Positions 32,105-44,627 of a stretch of 64,000 nucleotides of DNA are shown here, piece by piece. How positions within the stretch are numbered: position 1 is the stretch's first letter; every line of letters starts with the position of its first letter. The position numbers and the translations under genes are program-made. Origin of the DNA: Thalassia testudinum (Eukaryota > Streptophyta > Magnoliopsida > Alismatales > Hydrocharitaceae); NCBI GenBank assembly GCA_037157565.1, contig JAZHRO010000022.1, positions 8,060,001-8,124,000 on the forward strand. The letters run 5' to 3'. Under the pieces are notes generated by a model that saw only the letters and a program-made list of their open reading frames with translations, did not search any database and was not told the origin of the DNA.

Positions 32105-34279
32105 TGATTGCGCAGCAATCATAGGTCTTAGTTGTCCTAGATTAAGCTAGGACTTAGCATAAGTTAGGGTTATTCATGCATGCATACGCATTATCTACAT
32201 CTTTACCGCTTTCCTTTAGCTATGTATAAAATAATGTTATAATGTGCTGATTAAGTACATTATGTCGATTCAGGGAATAAGCTGATCAGGAGCTAGATTT
32301 GAAGCTGGATCAGGAATAACGGGAGTTGTAGCAGAGCTGGAGCAGAAGGCCTAGTTTAGATGTAGGAATAATAATGTAAAGGGGTTAAAAGTTTGCTATT
32401 CTATTAAGTAGAAATAAAGCAGTAAAATGTGAAGAGCTTAGGTCCATCCTAGCCCTAGGATAGCCTAGAGACTTCCCCAAGCCTTAGCCACCCTTAGATT
32501 AGGTCACAACACCTTAGGAAGCCCTAAAATCCTAGTTCCAACCCTTCTCTGGATGTCCAGATAAGTTTTAAGACGTCCAGGACCCTTAGCCAACTCCCGC
32601 ACACTTCAAACCCACTTCTGCAGTGTTATTGGACATCCAGACACTTTGTCAGACGTCCAATTTATGCAGAATACCCAAAACAGAACCCGAATCCTTCTTG
32701 ACTCTGATTGGACGTCTAGACAACAAGTCTGGACTTCTGATTTTTTAGTATAAGATGTCTGATTATATTATTAAACGTCTGATACTGCTCTCCAATTCCT
32801 GTTTTGAGATTTAAGCCTTGATCTTGGATCTCTAGGTCCCTAAACCCAATTCCAACCCCATAGGAACCTAACCCTAGTACATCACCTCTAGACCTCCCTA
32901 AGGACCTAATTAGGTCCTCATTAAGCCTAATTGACTTGGATCTTAGTCAATTCCATCAGCCTATTCAATTGGACTCATTGAGTCCAATTGAGCCCTGATC
33001 TCAGCACACACTGTCCAATTGGACTCAGTGAGAGTCCAATTGACCTAGACCTTACTTAATTGAGTTATTTTACTCTCAATTAAGTTTCCACACACCCAAT
33101 TAAACTTGTATTAAGTTTAATTGCACTTTACCTTAGTGAATTAGGGTCTATAACCCTAATTTGAGACCTACCTTGACCTAAACCCACTAGAACCCAACCT
33201 AATCAACCTAGCCACCTAAGTTTTGACCCACACACACCCACACACACCATCCACACGAAAATATCTAGCCTAGAGTTCTCTAGAACTCTCTACCATGTAT
33301 GGTTGCCTTGGTTGCCAAAAATAGCAACCAAGAGCCATTCAATTTTTAGATACACATTTGGTGGATCTAAAAACCACCATCCACCCTCTCTCTCTCACTC
33401 TCCCACGAGCTCCCACCATAGGCCTCTCTAGAGAATTCCATAATTCTCTAGAGAGCTTCCCTTAAGTCTATAAAAAGACCCCTTGGGTGGCCATTTGCAC
33501 CCATTCACTTCCTTGGCATCCATTCCACTTAGAATAGCCACTTCCATCTCCACTCCACCTCCACGAGTTGAGCACCACCATGGAGGCCACCATCTCCACG
33601 CCAGGAAGCTGGATCAGCTCCCCAACCTCTCTCCAAGGGCCGGCCTAAGTTCCATTGGCCGCCCCTCCTTCTTCTCTCAACCACTCAAAGGCCATCAGGG
33701 ACCACCCCTGAATGCCCTTCCATTCTGCTAGATTTAGATTATGCTCTTCGTATATTTACTGCTTTTATTTACTGCTTAGTAGTGTAGTCTTACTTCTCCC
33801 CCAATGATGCATGCGAAATCCCCCCATCGATTCTTGTATGCGATCATTTTCTGGTAGCTAGATTTAATTTTCAAGCATTTATGTACAAGCTTTCCTCTAG
33901 ATTCCTTGTGCAACAACTCCCAAATGAATGAATGAAAATACATTTATATATATATATATCTCTATCTGTTTGAAATCACCATGAGCTTAATGATTGCTAT
34001 TATCTTTTGCGTGATTAATGTTTCCTGTTTCTAACTCTTAATATTCTTGCAACTAAGCATGTCGTACGTAAATACGTAATAATCACGAATCGGCATGCGA
34101 TTCTAAACAAAGTAGAGCTGCAAAAAGATCGATTTCAAAAGTAAAAGTAACGCCTCCCAGAGACGAACGACCGGGACAAGTCTCATTATCTTTAGAAATT
34201 AATTTTTGACAAGCGTTTTTACGGGACTATACTACGATTTCCGACGACTTCCAAATGCGCAAAAATGGCTTTCTGTCCA
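32105..34279 (+). mobile_element. X2: solo LTR of the X family inside LTR1
   Basis: Begins TGATTGCGCAGCAATCATAGGTC and follows X1 through its whole length (GGACGTCC repeats, palindromes, hairpins, TATAAAAAG at 33469-33477). It has no PBS to the right and no PPT to the left, and LTR1 sequence resumes on both sides, so it is a solo LTR. The end is placed at about 34279 by alignment to X1; the flanks do not give a clean 5 bp duplication. Confidence 0.78.
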
Positions 34280-35397
34280 GGTCAAACACGCGGAGGCGAA
34301 CGTTTGGTTTTATGAAATCCATGTTTCACTTTGTTTCTTTTTAATGTTTTGTTATATATATATATTATTTTTATAAAGGATGCAAACAAGATGGATCACA
34401 ATATATATGGAATCAAATATGATATATTGCACAAATGTCTATTACAATAATCTACGAAAGCATAAAAGAGAGAGGTGAGAAGTAATCTCTTGAATCGGCT
34501 GTTCAGCGAGACGACGGTGCCAAGCAGAAGCTTGGACGAAGAGTTGAGGAGTGGGATGACGGAGGTGAGATACAGGAGGAGGCTAGGTAGAGGAATGCTT
34601 CACCGAGGCTCTGGAATGGAGGTGAGGAGGTGGAGGTGATCTGCTACTGGAATGGAGGTAGGAGGATGGCTCCAAGGTGACCTATAAAGGTGATGGGAGG
34701 AGGGACGAATATTTGGTGGGATAAAGGAATGCTACACTAATAGGAGGCCTTTGGAGCTTGAGAGTAATCTCTAATGGAGCTTTGGTAGGCTACTAGAGCT
34801 TAGGAGTAGGTGGGAGTGGAGTAGGTAGAGATGAAGAGGAATGGGGGGTGTAGGGGTGTTTATATAGTGGTGGAATGGAGGTGGTTTGCATGCATGGGCC
34901 TTTAGTGACATTTAAGACGTCGGTAAAGACCTACCAGAGACATCACTAAAGACCCGCCAGAGACATTGCTAAAGCATTCACGTGCCTTGGCTGGCACTTA
35001 GAAGCTTGGCCGCAACAGGCGTAGGGCACAACGATCGTCAGCCGTTGGATCAGGCGTGGACGGTTGTGATCGTGAGAGAACACGCACTTGCTTGCATTTG
35101 AAATCTACACCGCTGGCATGTGCGTTGGTAGCCGTAGGATGATGCATCGCACGGTCGAGACTCACCCACAGATCGTGCGTGCCTTGATTTGAATCGCGCG
35201 CCTCGTGCGATTGTGACGATCGGACAAGGGGTGCAGCTCTTGGTCACCTTAAATGCACACCCCAGATGGCGTGCGTGCGATCTGGCGTGCGTCCTCGCGT
35301 TGGTGGGTGGTGTCAAATCGAGCGTGGAGAGTCTCAGCCGCTTAATCAAGATCGAGCGGCCTAATTTCATCTGGCACTATAGCGGGCGAGGTGGATT

Positions 35398-35460
35398 GCG
35401 GCTCGAACTTGTGCTCCCGATTTGCGAGCGCTTGTCTTTACTGTTGTGCCAAAGCGACTC
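35398..35460 (-). other. tRNA-like module in LTR1
   Basis: Minus strand CTTTGGCACAACAGTAAAG with A-box TGGCACAACAG (35441-35451), then B-box AAGTTCGAGCC (35400-35410). Confidence 0.5.
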
Positions 35461-35903
35461 TTTGTCGAGTGGAGGGTGGTGCAATCATGCACCTTGACTA
35501 TTGGATGAAGATCCATTGGTTGAGGTGAGTGCTTGCTTGAGGCTGGGTGCAATGGCTCAAGTGGGGGGGCAGCCTGGATGGCGCCATGTGGCACCATTTG
35601 GGACATTCATCTTCATCTTCTTGTAGAGGGTGCTACAAAGCTCGGATCGAGGTTATTTTTGCACTGACGGATTGCGATCGTCGCTCCGGATTCATCCGTA
35701 TGGTCAGATTCTTCATCTGAAGCTCGTAAAGATGTCGTACTACCTCCTGACCATATAAAATGGAAGAATTAATGTACATAATACATAACTATCCTATATG
35801 CCATGCAATGAATGTTATGCAGTATTTATAACGTGCTATGCAATGATAAGCCTAGGAACTGTCATAAATAAGCATTTTATCATGAATTCATACGTGTTTA
35901 TCA

Positions 35904-36369
35904 TAACCCCATGCTTACTTTTTGCTAGTTGTTAGAAAAAATCAACCTAAATGCTTTGTATAAAAGTAGAATCAGGATTCGATTACTTAAGCAAAATTTG
36001 TCGATTCCTTTAGAAAATCTCAACCCCAAGACCTAATTACAAAAACTCAATAGTGCCTGGGTGTCTACCAGAATGCAGACCGCCCAAGCCCTCATCTTAT
36101 TTGAAAAGAGAAGATACACAATTTTTTTTGGTTTTTTTTTTAAGATGAAAAACAAGAAATTACTGTTATGGCTGACAAAAAGATTCATAAGAAATATCCA
36201 CCCCCATGCTTAACTAATGCAATGTCCTCACTGTTAAAAATGAAAGCATGTAGGAGAATAGCAGTGGAAGAATAACACCTAGTTTCCGTGAGATTCTGTT
36301 CAGTTAGGAACAGTCTTTACATGTGCTGAGTTTAGTGCCTTCAGCTAGGCGATGATCGGCCCGCGGTGG
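35904..36369 (-). other. INT1 polypurine tract and 3' non-coding region
   Basis: PPT at 35904-35918 (minus GTAAGCATGGGGTTA). Conserved GGTCTGCATTCTGGTAGACA on the minus strand at 36066-36085. A second PPT-like tract at 36191-36231 (minus CATTGCATTAGTTAAGCATG, then GGGGTGGAT). No env-like frame. Confidence 0.65.
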
Positions 36370-39078
36370 TTAGGGCAAGGTAAGAGCAATCTTGTCCGAG
36401 ACGAGTTCAAGGAGCACATGGTCAACAAAGGGTTTGAGACGCTGTCTATTGATCTTGAAGAAATTACCTGTCTTTGGGTCAGAGATTTCGATGGCCCTGT
36501 AAGGGAAATCCGCTCAATAACAAATGGGCCATCCCACTTATGTTGGAACCTTGTTCCACATCTTGTTTTGGTGTTAACAAAATTATTATGGATTAATGTT
36601 TGCCATTGAGTGTTTTTCAGATTTAGGTGAAGGATCATGGCAAACAGGAAATGATCAAGGCATGATCCTGATATGGAGGAGGCAAGATGACAAGGAAGAG
36701 TTGAGGACGAGAAGATCATCTTCGACCTTTAGTTCTTTTAGGTTAGATTTATATTTATAGATTGATATGCCTCTTAACAAGAGAATTAATCTAGATCATA
36801 AAAACAATTAGAGATAAATTAGGACTTATATTGCGATTGTTTTCAAAAAGTGTAATCTTGATTAAAACACTTAATAACAGGTACTTGTAAGCAAGTACCA
36901 GTACTGTTCATTAGTATTGGTATTTGCAAGGCACAGGTTTGAGAATTTGTCTCAAACTATGAACAACAACTACTAGTACCAACCATGAGTACCAGTACTG
37001 TTCATAACAACAAGTACCTTATTTCTGGCCTGAACCTTACAAGTACCGGTACCCATGATGAATACCGGTACTGGTAGGTTACTGTGCCCATGTAATCTCA
37101 AACCTAGGAGTCACAAGTACTAGTACCCATGATGAGTACAGGTATTGGGACTCAGGTACTGGTGGCAGTGAGCAACTAGTACCGGTACAGGTACTTTATT
37201 ACCGGTACCAACTAGCCGCTGGCTCAGAACTGAACGGCAGAAATATTTATTCGAACAATATGAACATTGGGAATTTAATCCCAACGTCTAGTAGACGAAT
37301 CCCTGAGGTCCTAAACTCTATAAAATGACCCTAGGACTCTTCGTTTACATACAAGAGATACAAGAAAGATAAGATAAATTCTAGAGCTCTATATTTCATA
37401 TATTCACCACATATTCAAGAGAAGAATAGAGTTTTCTACTCTCAATCTTTCCATGCTTTTGCAAATGTGTTGACGAGATTTTCTTTCATGCATTCACATC
37501 TTCACTAGGCTCTCAAATTGGTAACATTATATTTATATTTTTTGAGAGACTTAGGCTTTAGTTGTAAGATTCTTGTTGTCTTACACCAGTTCTTTCATTT
37601 GGTTTTGAGCTTATTGCTCATTGGGTTGTAACAAACCCGTTGTTGTACTTGGCTTGAGGTAACCCGTTAATTACCTTGGTTTAGTAAATTGATTCCCTCA
37701 AAGTTGAGGGAATCAGGTTAAAAACCCTAAGCTGGAAGGCTTAGGTAGTGGAGTACCTAAGGGAGGGGAATCACTATACATATTGTGCCCATTTCTGTGA
37801 TTATTTATTGTTGCAAATCTTTCTTGTTGTTATTGATTTCGTATTTGAGTTTTTATGCGTGTAGATATTCCAAATTTTAAACCCTACAACTTAGACCTAA
37901 GCTTACCGAGGAAGATCTTTAGTCATGAATCGAAAAGCCAGACCTTCTGGTTCGGCTCAAAGCTCTTACGTGAAATCATCTGGTCATGGAGAGCTTTGGT
38001 CCTTGCCTAATAGATTCTGGCATTTTCATAAGCATCATTTCTAAGCTCCTTCAACTCAGATAGTTGGAGTTTCTTGGTCTTCCTAGCCAACTCTAGGTCA
38101 AAATTACATTTTCTGATGGCCCAAAATGCCTGGTGTTCTAGCTTTACGGATAAGTGACATGCCTTACCAAACACTAGACGAAACAGAGACATACCGATAG
38201 GCATTTTGTATGCCATACAGTAGGCCCAAATAGCATCATCTAGCTTTTGGGTCCAATCCTACTTATCAGGCCTTACGATTTTCTGCAAAATGTTTTTGAT
38301 CTCCCGATTGGAGACCTCAACCTGTCCGCTCATTTGAGGGTGGTAGGGTGTAAAAATTTGATGATTCACCCCGTATTTCCCCAATAAATTCCTAAACTGG
38401 GCATTAGTGAAATGCGTGCCACCATCACTGATAATCGCTCGAGGAATCCCGAACCAATATTCTTCTTCACAAAATCGATGACCACCTTGTGATCATTGAT
38501 CCTGGTGGGGATTGCCTCAATCCATTTGGACACGTAATCAGTAGTGACCAGAATATACTGGTGTCCAAATGAAGGAGGAAAAGGTCCCATGAAGTCGATG
38601 CCCCAAAAGTCAAAAATTTTGATGGAAAGTATTGGGTTTAGGGGCATCACCTCTTAGCCATGTTCCCAAGTGTGTGGCATCAGGTGCATGACTTTGAAAA
38701 TTCCTGGGCATCCTTAAATAATGATAGCCAATAGAACCCAAATTGCAAGATTTTTGCTGCCATCTTCTTCTCGGAAAAGTGTCCACCACACGTAGATATA
38801 TGGCAGAACTCAAGTATACTATGGAACTCAATTTCTAGGATGCATCGACGAATAATCTGGTCTGCGTCGATGCGGTATAGCTTAGGATCATCCCAAAAAT
38901 AATATTTGGCCTCAGACAAGTCTCTCCCGTTGTTGTTTGGTCCAATCCTAGGGGATTTGACCAACAGCCAAATAATTGACGATATCCGCAAACCAGGAGG
39001 TTTGGATACCCGAGATTGTAAGGATAGTCTCATCCGGAAAAGTGTTTGAAATAGGGATATCCGGATGAGGAGAATCAA
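36370..39078 (-). pseudogene. INT1 integrase (split by a solo LTR)
   Basis: The C-terminal end lies at 36370-36540 and the rest at 37894-39078, either side of the copia-like solo LTR. The frame ends at a TAA at 36370-36372. Visible blocks: HISTCGGHFSEKKMAAKILQFGFYW (38680-39078, the Trp is kept here), [30 protein letters not shown] (38366-38650), [19 protein letters not shown] with the catalytic Glu (about 38280-38345), [19 protein letters not shown] (38007-38216). A deletion of about 10 bp near 38450 shifts the frame between the two core halves. Non-functional. Confidence 0.82.
36541..37888 (+). mobile_element. Copia/SIRE-like solo LTR, duplication ACTTA
   Basis: 1348 bp from TGTTGGAACC to AACCCTACA, flanked by ACTTA (36536-36540 and 37889-37893), splitting the integrase of INT1. 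The start, with GTTCCACATCTTGTTTTGG and GTTAACAAAATTATT, is typical of LTRs of Ty1/copia SIRE/Maximus-type elements; this assignment is by recollection of pattern. A TATA box (TATAAAATG, 37319-37327) points to plus orientation. It holds a dense cluster of GTACC/GGTAC words (36880-37205). Confidence 0.8.
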
Positions 39079-39201
39079 TTAGGATTCTTGAGAGGTGATC
39101 CGCCACTACATTTTGTGCCCTAGCTTTATCCCTGATTTCAAGATCAAATTCTTGAAGTAAAGGAATCCAGTGAATAAGTTTGGGCTTGGCATTCTTTTTG
39201 G

Positions 39202-40401
39202 CTAAGAGATTTTCAAGGTTGAGTGGTTGGTATAAATGATTACATGAAAACCTAAAAGATAAGCCCTGAATTTTTCTAAAGCAAAAACTACAGTTAGCAA
39301 TTCCTTTTTAGTAACGGTGTAGTTCCTCTGAGCCTCATCCAGAGTCTTGCTAGCGTAGTAAATCATAAAGGGCTTTTTCTCAATCTTTTGACCCAAGATA
39401 GCCTCGATGGCATAATCAGATGTGTCAACCATAATGTCAAATGCGGCTGTCCAGATCGGTGGTTGCAACACCAGGGTACAGGTGACTACCATTTTTAATA
39501 AATCAAATGCCATACAGCATGATTCATCAAACTCGAATGGCATGTCTTTGGCCAAAAAGTTACTCAAGGGTCAAGCAACCTTCGAGAAGTCCTTGATGAA
39601 TCTTCTATAAAATCCCACATGCCCAAGGAAAGAGTAAACTTGTTTTACAGATGTGGTTGGAGGAAGTCTAGAGATAGCATCCACCTTAACCTTATCAACC
39701 TCAATACCTCGATTAGAAACCACATGACCCAGGACATTGCCCTCCCGAGTCATAAAATGGCCCTTTACCCAACAAAGGACCAGCAATGTCTTGGTGCATC
39801 TTTGGAGGATCAATTCCAAGTTAGTTAGGCAGGACTCAAAAGAATCTCCGAGGATGGAGAAATCATCCATGAACACCTCAAGACAATGTCCCACCATGTC
39901 AAAAAAGATGGCCAGCATGCGCCTTTGAAAAGTCGCGGGTGCATTGCAAAGCCCAAACTGTATTCTACGGAATGCAAAGGTTCCACAGGGACAAGTGAAA
40001 GTTGTCTTTTCATGGTCTTCAGGATGGATAGGGACTTGGTTATATCCCGAATAACCGTCTACGAAGCAAAAATATTTGCCCAGCTAACCTTTCTAGGATT
40101 TGATCGATGAATGGCAAGGGAAAGTGATCCTTTTTGGTGGTTGTGTTTACTTCCTATAGTCAATACAGACTCTCCAAGTTGAAGCTGAATAAGTGGTGAA
40201 GATTTCCCCTTTCTTGTTAGTCGTAACGGTTATTCCCACCTTCTTGCGTACAATCTGAACGGGGCTAACCCACGAACTATCCGAGATTTGGTATATAAAT
40301 CTAGCATTGAGCCACTTTATTATCTCCTTCTTCACCACTTCTCGTATGTTCGGGTTTAGTCTCCTTTGCATTTCGGGAGAAGGGCGGGATCCATCTTCCA
40401 T
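39202..40401 (-). pseudogene. INT1 RT and RNase H
   Basis: RT: KWLNARFIYQISDSSWVSP and VCIDYRK (40147-40401), then after a frame change FMDDFSILGDSFESCLTNLELILQRC (39571-39918) with the FMDD catalytic pair. RNase [63 protein letters not shown] (39202-39567). A 2 bp deletion near 40075, shared with INT2, shifts the RT frame between motifs. An Arg codon before PLSNFLAK is TGA at about 39570. The RNase H catalytic Asp of TDHS is Asn. Confidence 0.85.
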
Positions 40402-40455
40402 GAAAATACGATGATTACAATAAGATGGCTCGATCCCCCTAAGGTCATGGATGGT

Positions 40456-41484
40456 CTAAGCAATTTCCTCCTTGTTGTTCTTAAGGACCTTAATCAACCT
40501 CGATTCTTGCTCCTTAGTCAAATCAGCACTAATAATCATGGGGAGCATGTTCTCAGGTCCTAAGAACTCGAATTTCAAATTTTTAGGCAATGGTTTCAAT
40601 TCAAGCTGAGGTGGGTTTAGTATAGAAGGTAGGGAGGATGCTGATGAAGATTCATCAGGATGATCCAGTGGAAGAGGCTTGGAATGAACAAAATTAACAG
40701 CCGCTTCAGAATGTGGCAGGTCTGCCATGGAGGGTTGTGGGTTGGGTTTGCGAAAGCTGGTGGAGTCCTTGAGTGCGCTGATCTTCATACAACTCTCAAA
40801 ATCATGATCCTCAAGCTCCTCAATGAATCCACAATTGTCAAATCCTCTTATCACTTTAAAAATATCAAGAGTTAGCTTCTTATCCCGAAAGACGATCTCC
40901 ATTCTACCACTCTCATAGTTTATGTTGGCCTTGGTGACAACTAGGAATGGGCATCCTAGGATGATGGGCGTGTTCCTCAAATCATTAGGTACATCCATGT
41001 CAAGGACCAGGAAATCTATAGGAAAATAGAAATCCTTGACCTTGACGATTACATCCTCAATAACGCCCTTCGGTGTGGTGACCGAGTGGTCTGCTAATTA
41101 TAGCATTTCTAAGGTTGGCCTAAGTTCACCTAACCTAAACCTCTCGTAAATAGAATTTGAGATTAGGTTGATGGATGCACCTAGATCCAACAGTGCCCTA
41201 TCAAAAGTGTATTCCCCAATAATGCATGAAATCAAGGGGGCACCAAGATCTTTCTTCTTTTGAGGAAGGTGATGCAGGATCACAGAACTTGCCTGCTGAG
41301 AGAGAATCACCTTCCTCAGAGTGGGTTCTCTCGGCTTACGCTTTTGGGTACATAGTTCTTTCAAAAATTTAGCGTAAGCCGGGAAATGCTTAATAGCATC
41401 GAGGAGTGGAATATTGATCTCTACACTCTTGAATAAATTCGCGAGCTCATTGTTGCTATCTAAGGTTTTCTTCTTGGTTTTCAA
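40456..41484 (-). pseudogene. INT1 protease and linker
   Basis: 41098-41484: IPLLDAIKHFPAYAKFLKELCTQKRKPREP, RKVILSQQASSVIL, ALLDLGASINLISNSIYERF (protease Asp in DLGAS). 40456-40998: LDMDVPNDLRNTPIILGCPFL, ESGRMEIVFRDKKLTLDIFKVIRGF, LELKPLPKNLKFEFLG, IISADLTKEQESRLIKVL. A stop at about 41097 parts protease from linker. Would process gag-pol if intact. Confidence 0.82.
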
Positions 41485-43381
41485 TAGGGCTTCAGGGAAC
41501 GGGATTTGGGTAGTGTCTTCAATTTCCAGTCACTAGGTCTTATTGTCTTCTTCAATCTCCTCTCTCTCAAGCTCCCCAAGGTTTTGGCTTCTAGAAGGTA
41601 ATTCAGGGTCCTGGGTTTTCTTTCCACTTCTCAAGGTGACGGAGTTTGCATGGTGACGGAGTTTGCATAGGCATATGGGTTTGGGTCTTGAGGTGGGTTA
41701 GTGAAGATTGGATGGCCTTGATTGGTCATGTAACCAAAAGAAGAAGAAGAGGAGGGACCCTACTCAACCACCTGAGCATGTGTGTCTGGGTCCCTTTGAT
41801 TCTCATACCCTTGGGCTCTATTACCCTAATTTTTCACATTTCGCGGGTTGGGTACAGGTTGGGATGGTAGAGATCCGGGTTATCGGGTGTTAGCAATTAA
41901 CCCGGATTGCAAGTTGTCCAATGATGTCTTCATTTACTGCATCAGCTGAAGCATGGATCCTTGCATTTCCACCATCTGCCAGTTTAAATCAGCCTACCCT
42001 ACAAATTGTTGGGCATTCTAAGATGGCTGAGTAACCGATCTCGAGGGCAACTGGGTGTATACTTGACCCTGACCTATAGGTCTTTGAGATGCATAGTTGC
42101 TGGTTCGTATTTGGGTCTGTTGCCCTTGACTTTTCCAGGAGAAGTTAGGGTGGTTCCTCCAACTCGAGTTATAAGTACTGGAATACGGGTTGGACCTAGG
42201 ATTCTCCTGCATTGCATACACATCCTCATAGGACAAGTATGGAGAGAAGGAACAGAAAAACTGGGATCAAAGGCCCCAGTTTGGAACCCATAAGATTCCG
42301 AGAAATCCTGGCTCATAGGTTGAGTCGATTCAAGTTGGTTCACGAACTCCCATCCTGTCGGAGCTCGTGAGGAATGGAATCCCAAATTCTGGGATTGAGT
42401 AGGTGTAGAAGTGTTTCCCGAATTCCCCAACATCCATTCTTCCATTCTTTTAGCAACCAAGTCCATTTATCAAGCTTATTACAAATCAATTCCATGTCAA
42501 ATGAATGAGAATCCTAGATCTCATTAGCATTTGACCTAGGTTGTTGGGACCCGTTGAAAGCATCCATGGAGACATGATTAATTGAATTCTCGCTCATTTC
42601 CTCAAATAGGTTGTATGTGCTATCTACATCCCTGTTGAGGAAATTACCTCCGCAGGGGGCATCCACTTGATTATGAAGTTGTTCAACCAACCCGTGATAG
42701 AAAATCTACAATGAGTTGTCATTTCAGCACCTCGTGGTGTGGACACTTCCTCAAAAGTTCCTGTAATCGCTCCCAGACACCATGAAATGGTTTCCCCAGT
42801 CGCTAAGCGAAAGTAGTAATCGCCCTTCACAAGGCATTGGTCCATCCGATTGGGAAGAATTTCTTCAGGAAAGTCGACTTAAGAGCAGCCCATGTTTCTA
42901 TCGACCTTTCGATGGTACAGTACCAATGTGTGGCCTTATCCCTGAGAGTGTGGGGAAAGAGCCTCATGATCATTTGCTCTTTGTTCACATTCCTTGCTTT
43001 GGTGGTCTGAACCAAAGTGGTCAGGTCTTCCAGGTTTTGGAATGAGTCCGAGCCAAGCCCATGGAAATGCTTAATCAAACTTTAGACTTGGGGATTGATT
43101 TCTATGTCTCCGACGGGAATCATGATGCCAAGATGTTCCCCATAGTTTGAATGATCATAGAAATCCTTCAAGGGCTGAGTGCCCTGACCATTCATTCGTT
43201 GGAACCACTGCTGCATCTGCTGCAATTCTTCTAACTGCCTCTAAATCAGCTCCTGCTGGTTCAAGGGTGGGGGAGGTGGTTGATCAACCATGGGATCTGC
43301 TTGGCTATAGCTCAACCCCCGCCTCCGAGAATGGTCTAAGGGTCCTTCCAATCTAGGGTTTAATGACCTCCTTGCAAGCAT
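41485..43381 (-). pseudogene. INT1 gag
   Basis: Likely Met at 43381 (MLARRSLNPRLEGPLDH), with a second Met at 43291. Core at 42827-43078: IKHFHGLGSDSFQNLEDLTTLVQTTKARNVNKEQMIMRLFPHTLRDKATHWYCTIERSIETWAALKSTFLKKFFPIG. The C-terminal part at 42018-42466 has a Tyr/Ser/Asn-rich tail with YSSTYNSSWRNHPNFSW. At 41640-41670 the phrase TGGTGACGGAGTTTGCA is tandemly duplicated, breaking the frame at the SITLRSGK motif. Several stops. Confidence 0.82.
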
Positions 43382-44609
43382 ACACTAGAAGGAAGTCGAA
43401 AGGACGGGGAAGAGAAGGAACCCTGCAGCACAAAAAATACAAGCCTGTCCTTAGGTTGGGTAGCCTAAAGGTCTACAGAGTCTCAGAATTTGTCCTAAGA
43501 TTATGGACGATTTACTCTACTTATATCCGAGCAATCCAACCAGTTAGAAGGAAGGACTGGGGAGAAGGTTCTTCCTTTGGCTTACGCCTTTGGTTCCTAG
43601 TGTACCCCCCAGCCGCGGTCATTTGATGCTACTCCCCTATCTAGACATCCAATTGATTAGTATAAGCTGGTTAATCATGAACAATCTCAAACTAGATCCC
43701 GAAAAGCAAACGAATCCTTAGTGCCAACATCTAATCAATTTAGTTAGGCTTGGGATATTGGTGCTTTCGGACTGTGATGAGCCCTTAATGGGTTGTACCC
43801 TAAATGATTTGTTTGAGAATATGTGTATGTGAACAACCAAAATGTTTTCAAGCAAGATTATTAAGGATGAGGTGAATTTTAGAGTTCGAATCTTGCTTAG
43901 TAACTTTTAGGATTCAAATATTAGGTATATTCAACAAGGTTTTGTGAGGCAAACCAAGTTTGGAAAGCACGAGTTCAAGTGTTTGTCCTTTATAAATCAA
44001 GAAAATATGGAGTGCCTGGCTTAACCTAAATATTGAATCCTATGGGACAACTACAAAATGAATCTCTTTTATATTAGGTGGTGCAGCCCAAACAATTCAA
44101 TCAATCAGCCAAAATGCACCACCGATTAAGGCACACAAACAGGTGATTAACCTAATATGATTTCCACTCTTTTATGTGTTGAATTGGTGTACCGATTCCA
44201 TATGTTAGAATCCCGGTTGAGTAGATGAAAATCAAGTCAAGTTATGTGCCTCAAATGTGGGTGTATAAAGTGTGTATATTGATTCATCCATAGAAAGTAT
44301 CTTTTTATTTATTTTTATAAAATACGAGGGTGAGATGAGTGGAGGTGGCAAACAAGTCAACCAAAGTCTATCCTAGGGTTTATGCAAGCACCTAAGTAGA
44401 TTTCATCTTGGTTATGAGTGTGGCGAAATGAAACTGGTGGGGAGGATGTGGGGGACACTTACAAAGTACTCTACCCACACTTTACTCTGGTCTACCGCAC
44501 TTGGATCTCCATGCTAGGGTACCTGCAAGACAGTAGATCAAAGATAAGCAGGGTTAGCAATATGTAAATGTAAAGAAGCGCAGAAAACAAGAAAGTAAAT
44601 TTCGTTGCC
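43382..44609 (-). other. INT1 leader
   Basis: About 1.2 kb between gag and PBS, no supported coding sequence. The INT2 leader (53842-54716 and 56966-57119) is homologous. Confidence 0.7.
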
Positions 44610-44627
44610 TCCCCGGCAGTGGTGCCA
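44610..44627 (-). other. PBS of INT1 (tRNA-Asp)
   Basis: Minus strand TGGCACCACTGCCGGGGA, 16 of 18 to the tRNA-Asp complement; LTR2 starts 3 bp further. Confidence 0.8.

Larger units (their letters stand above)
31984..35903 (-). repeat. LTR1 of the R array (outer 3' LTR, split by X2)
   Basis: Starts TGATGACGTCG and ends TGTTTATCA, with insertion X2 after 32104. Net length about 1.75 kb. Minus TATA box CTATATAAACACC (34855-34867), CTTTAGTGAC/GTCGGTAAAG repeats (34899-34973), tRNA-like module (35398-35460), GATGGCGCCATGTGGCACCAT palindrome (35578-35598). No PBS to the left. Sequence is closer to LTR2 than to LTR3. Confidence 0.88.

Noticed and set aside
32105..34279. X2 as the 3' LTR of element X1
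   Set aside because: R LTR1 sequence lies on both sides of X2 and no PPT precedes it, so X2 was inserted into LTR1 after the array arrived.
36345..36719. 124-codon minus frame
   Set aside because: It crosses the junction between integrase of INT1 and the copia-like solo LTR at 36541; the real integrase frame is a different one.
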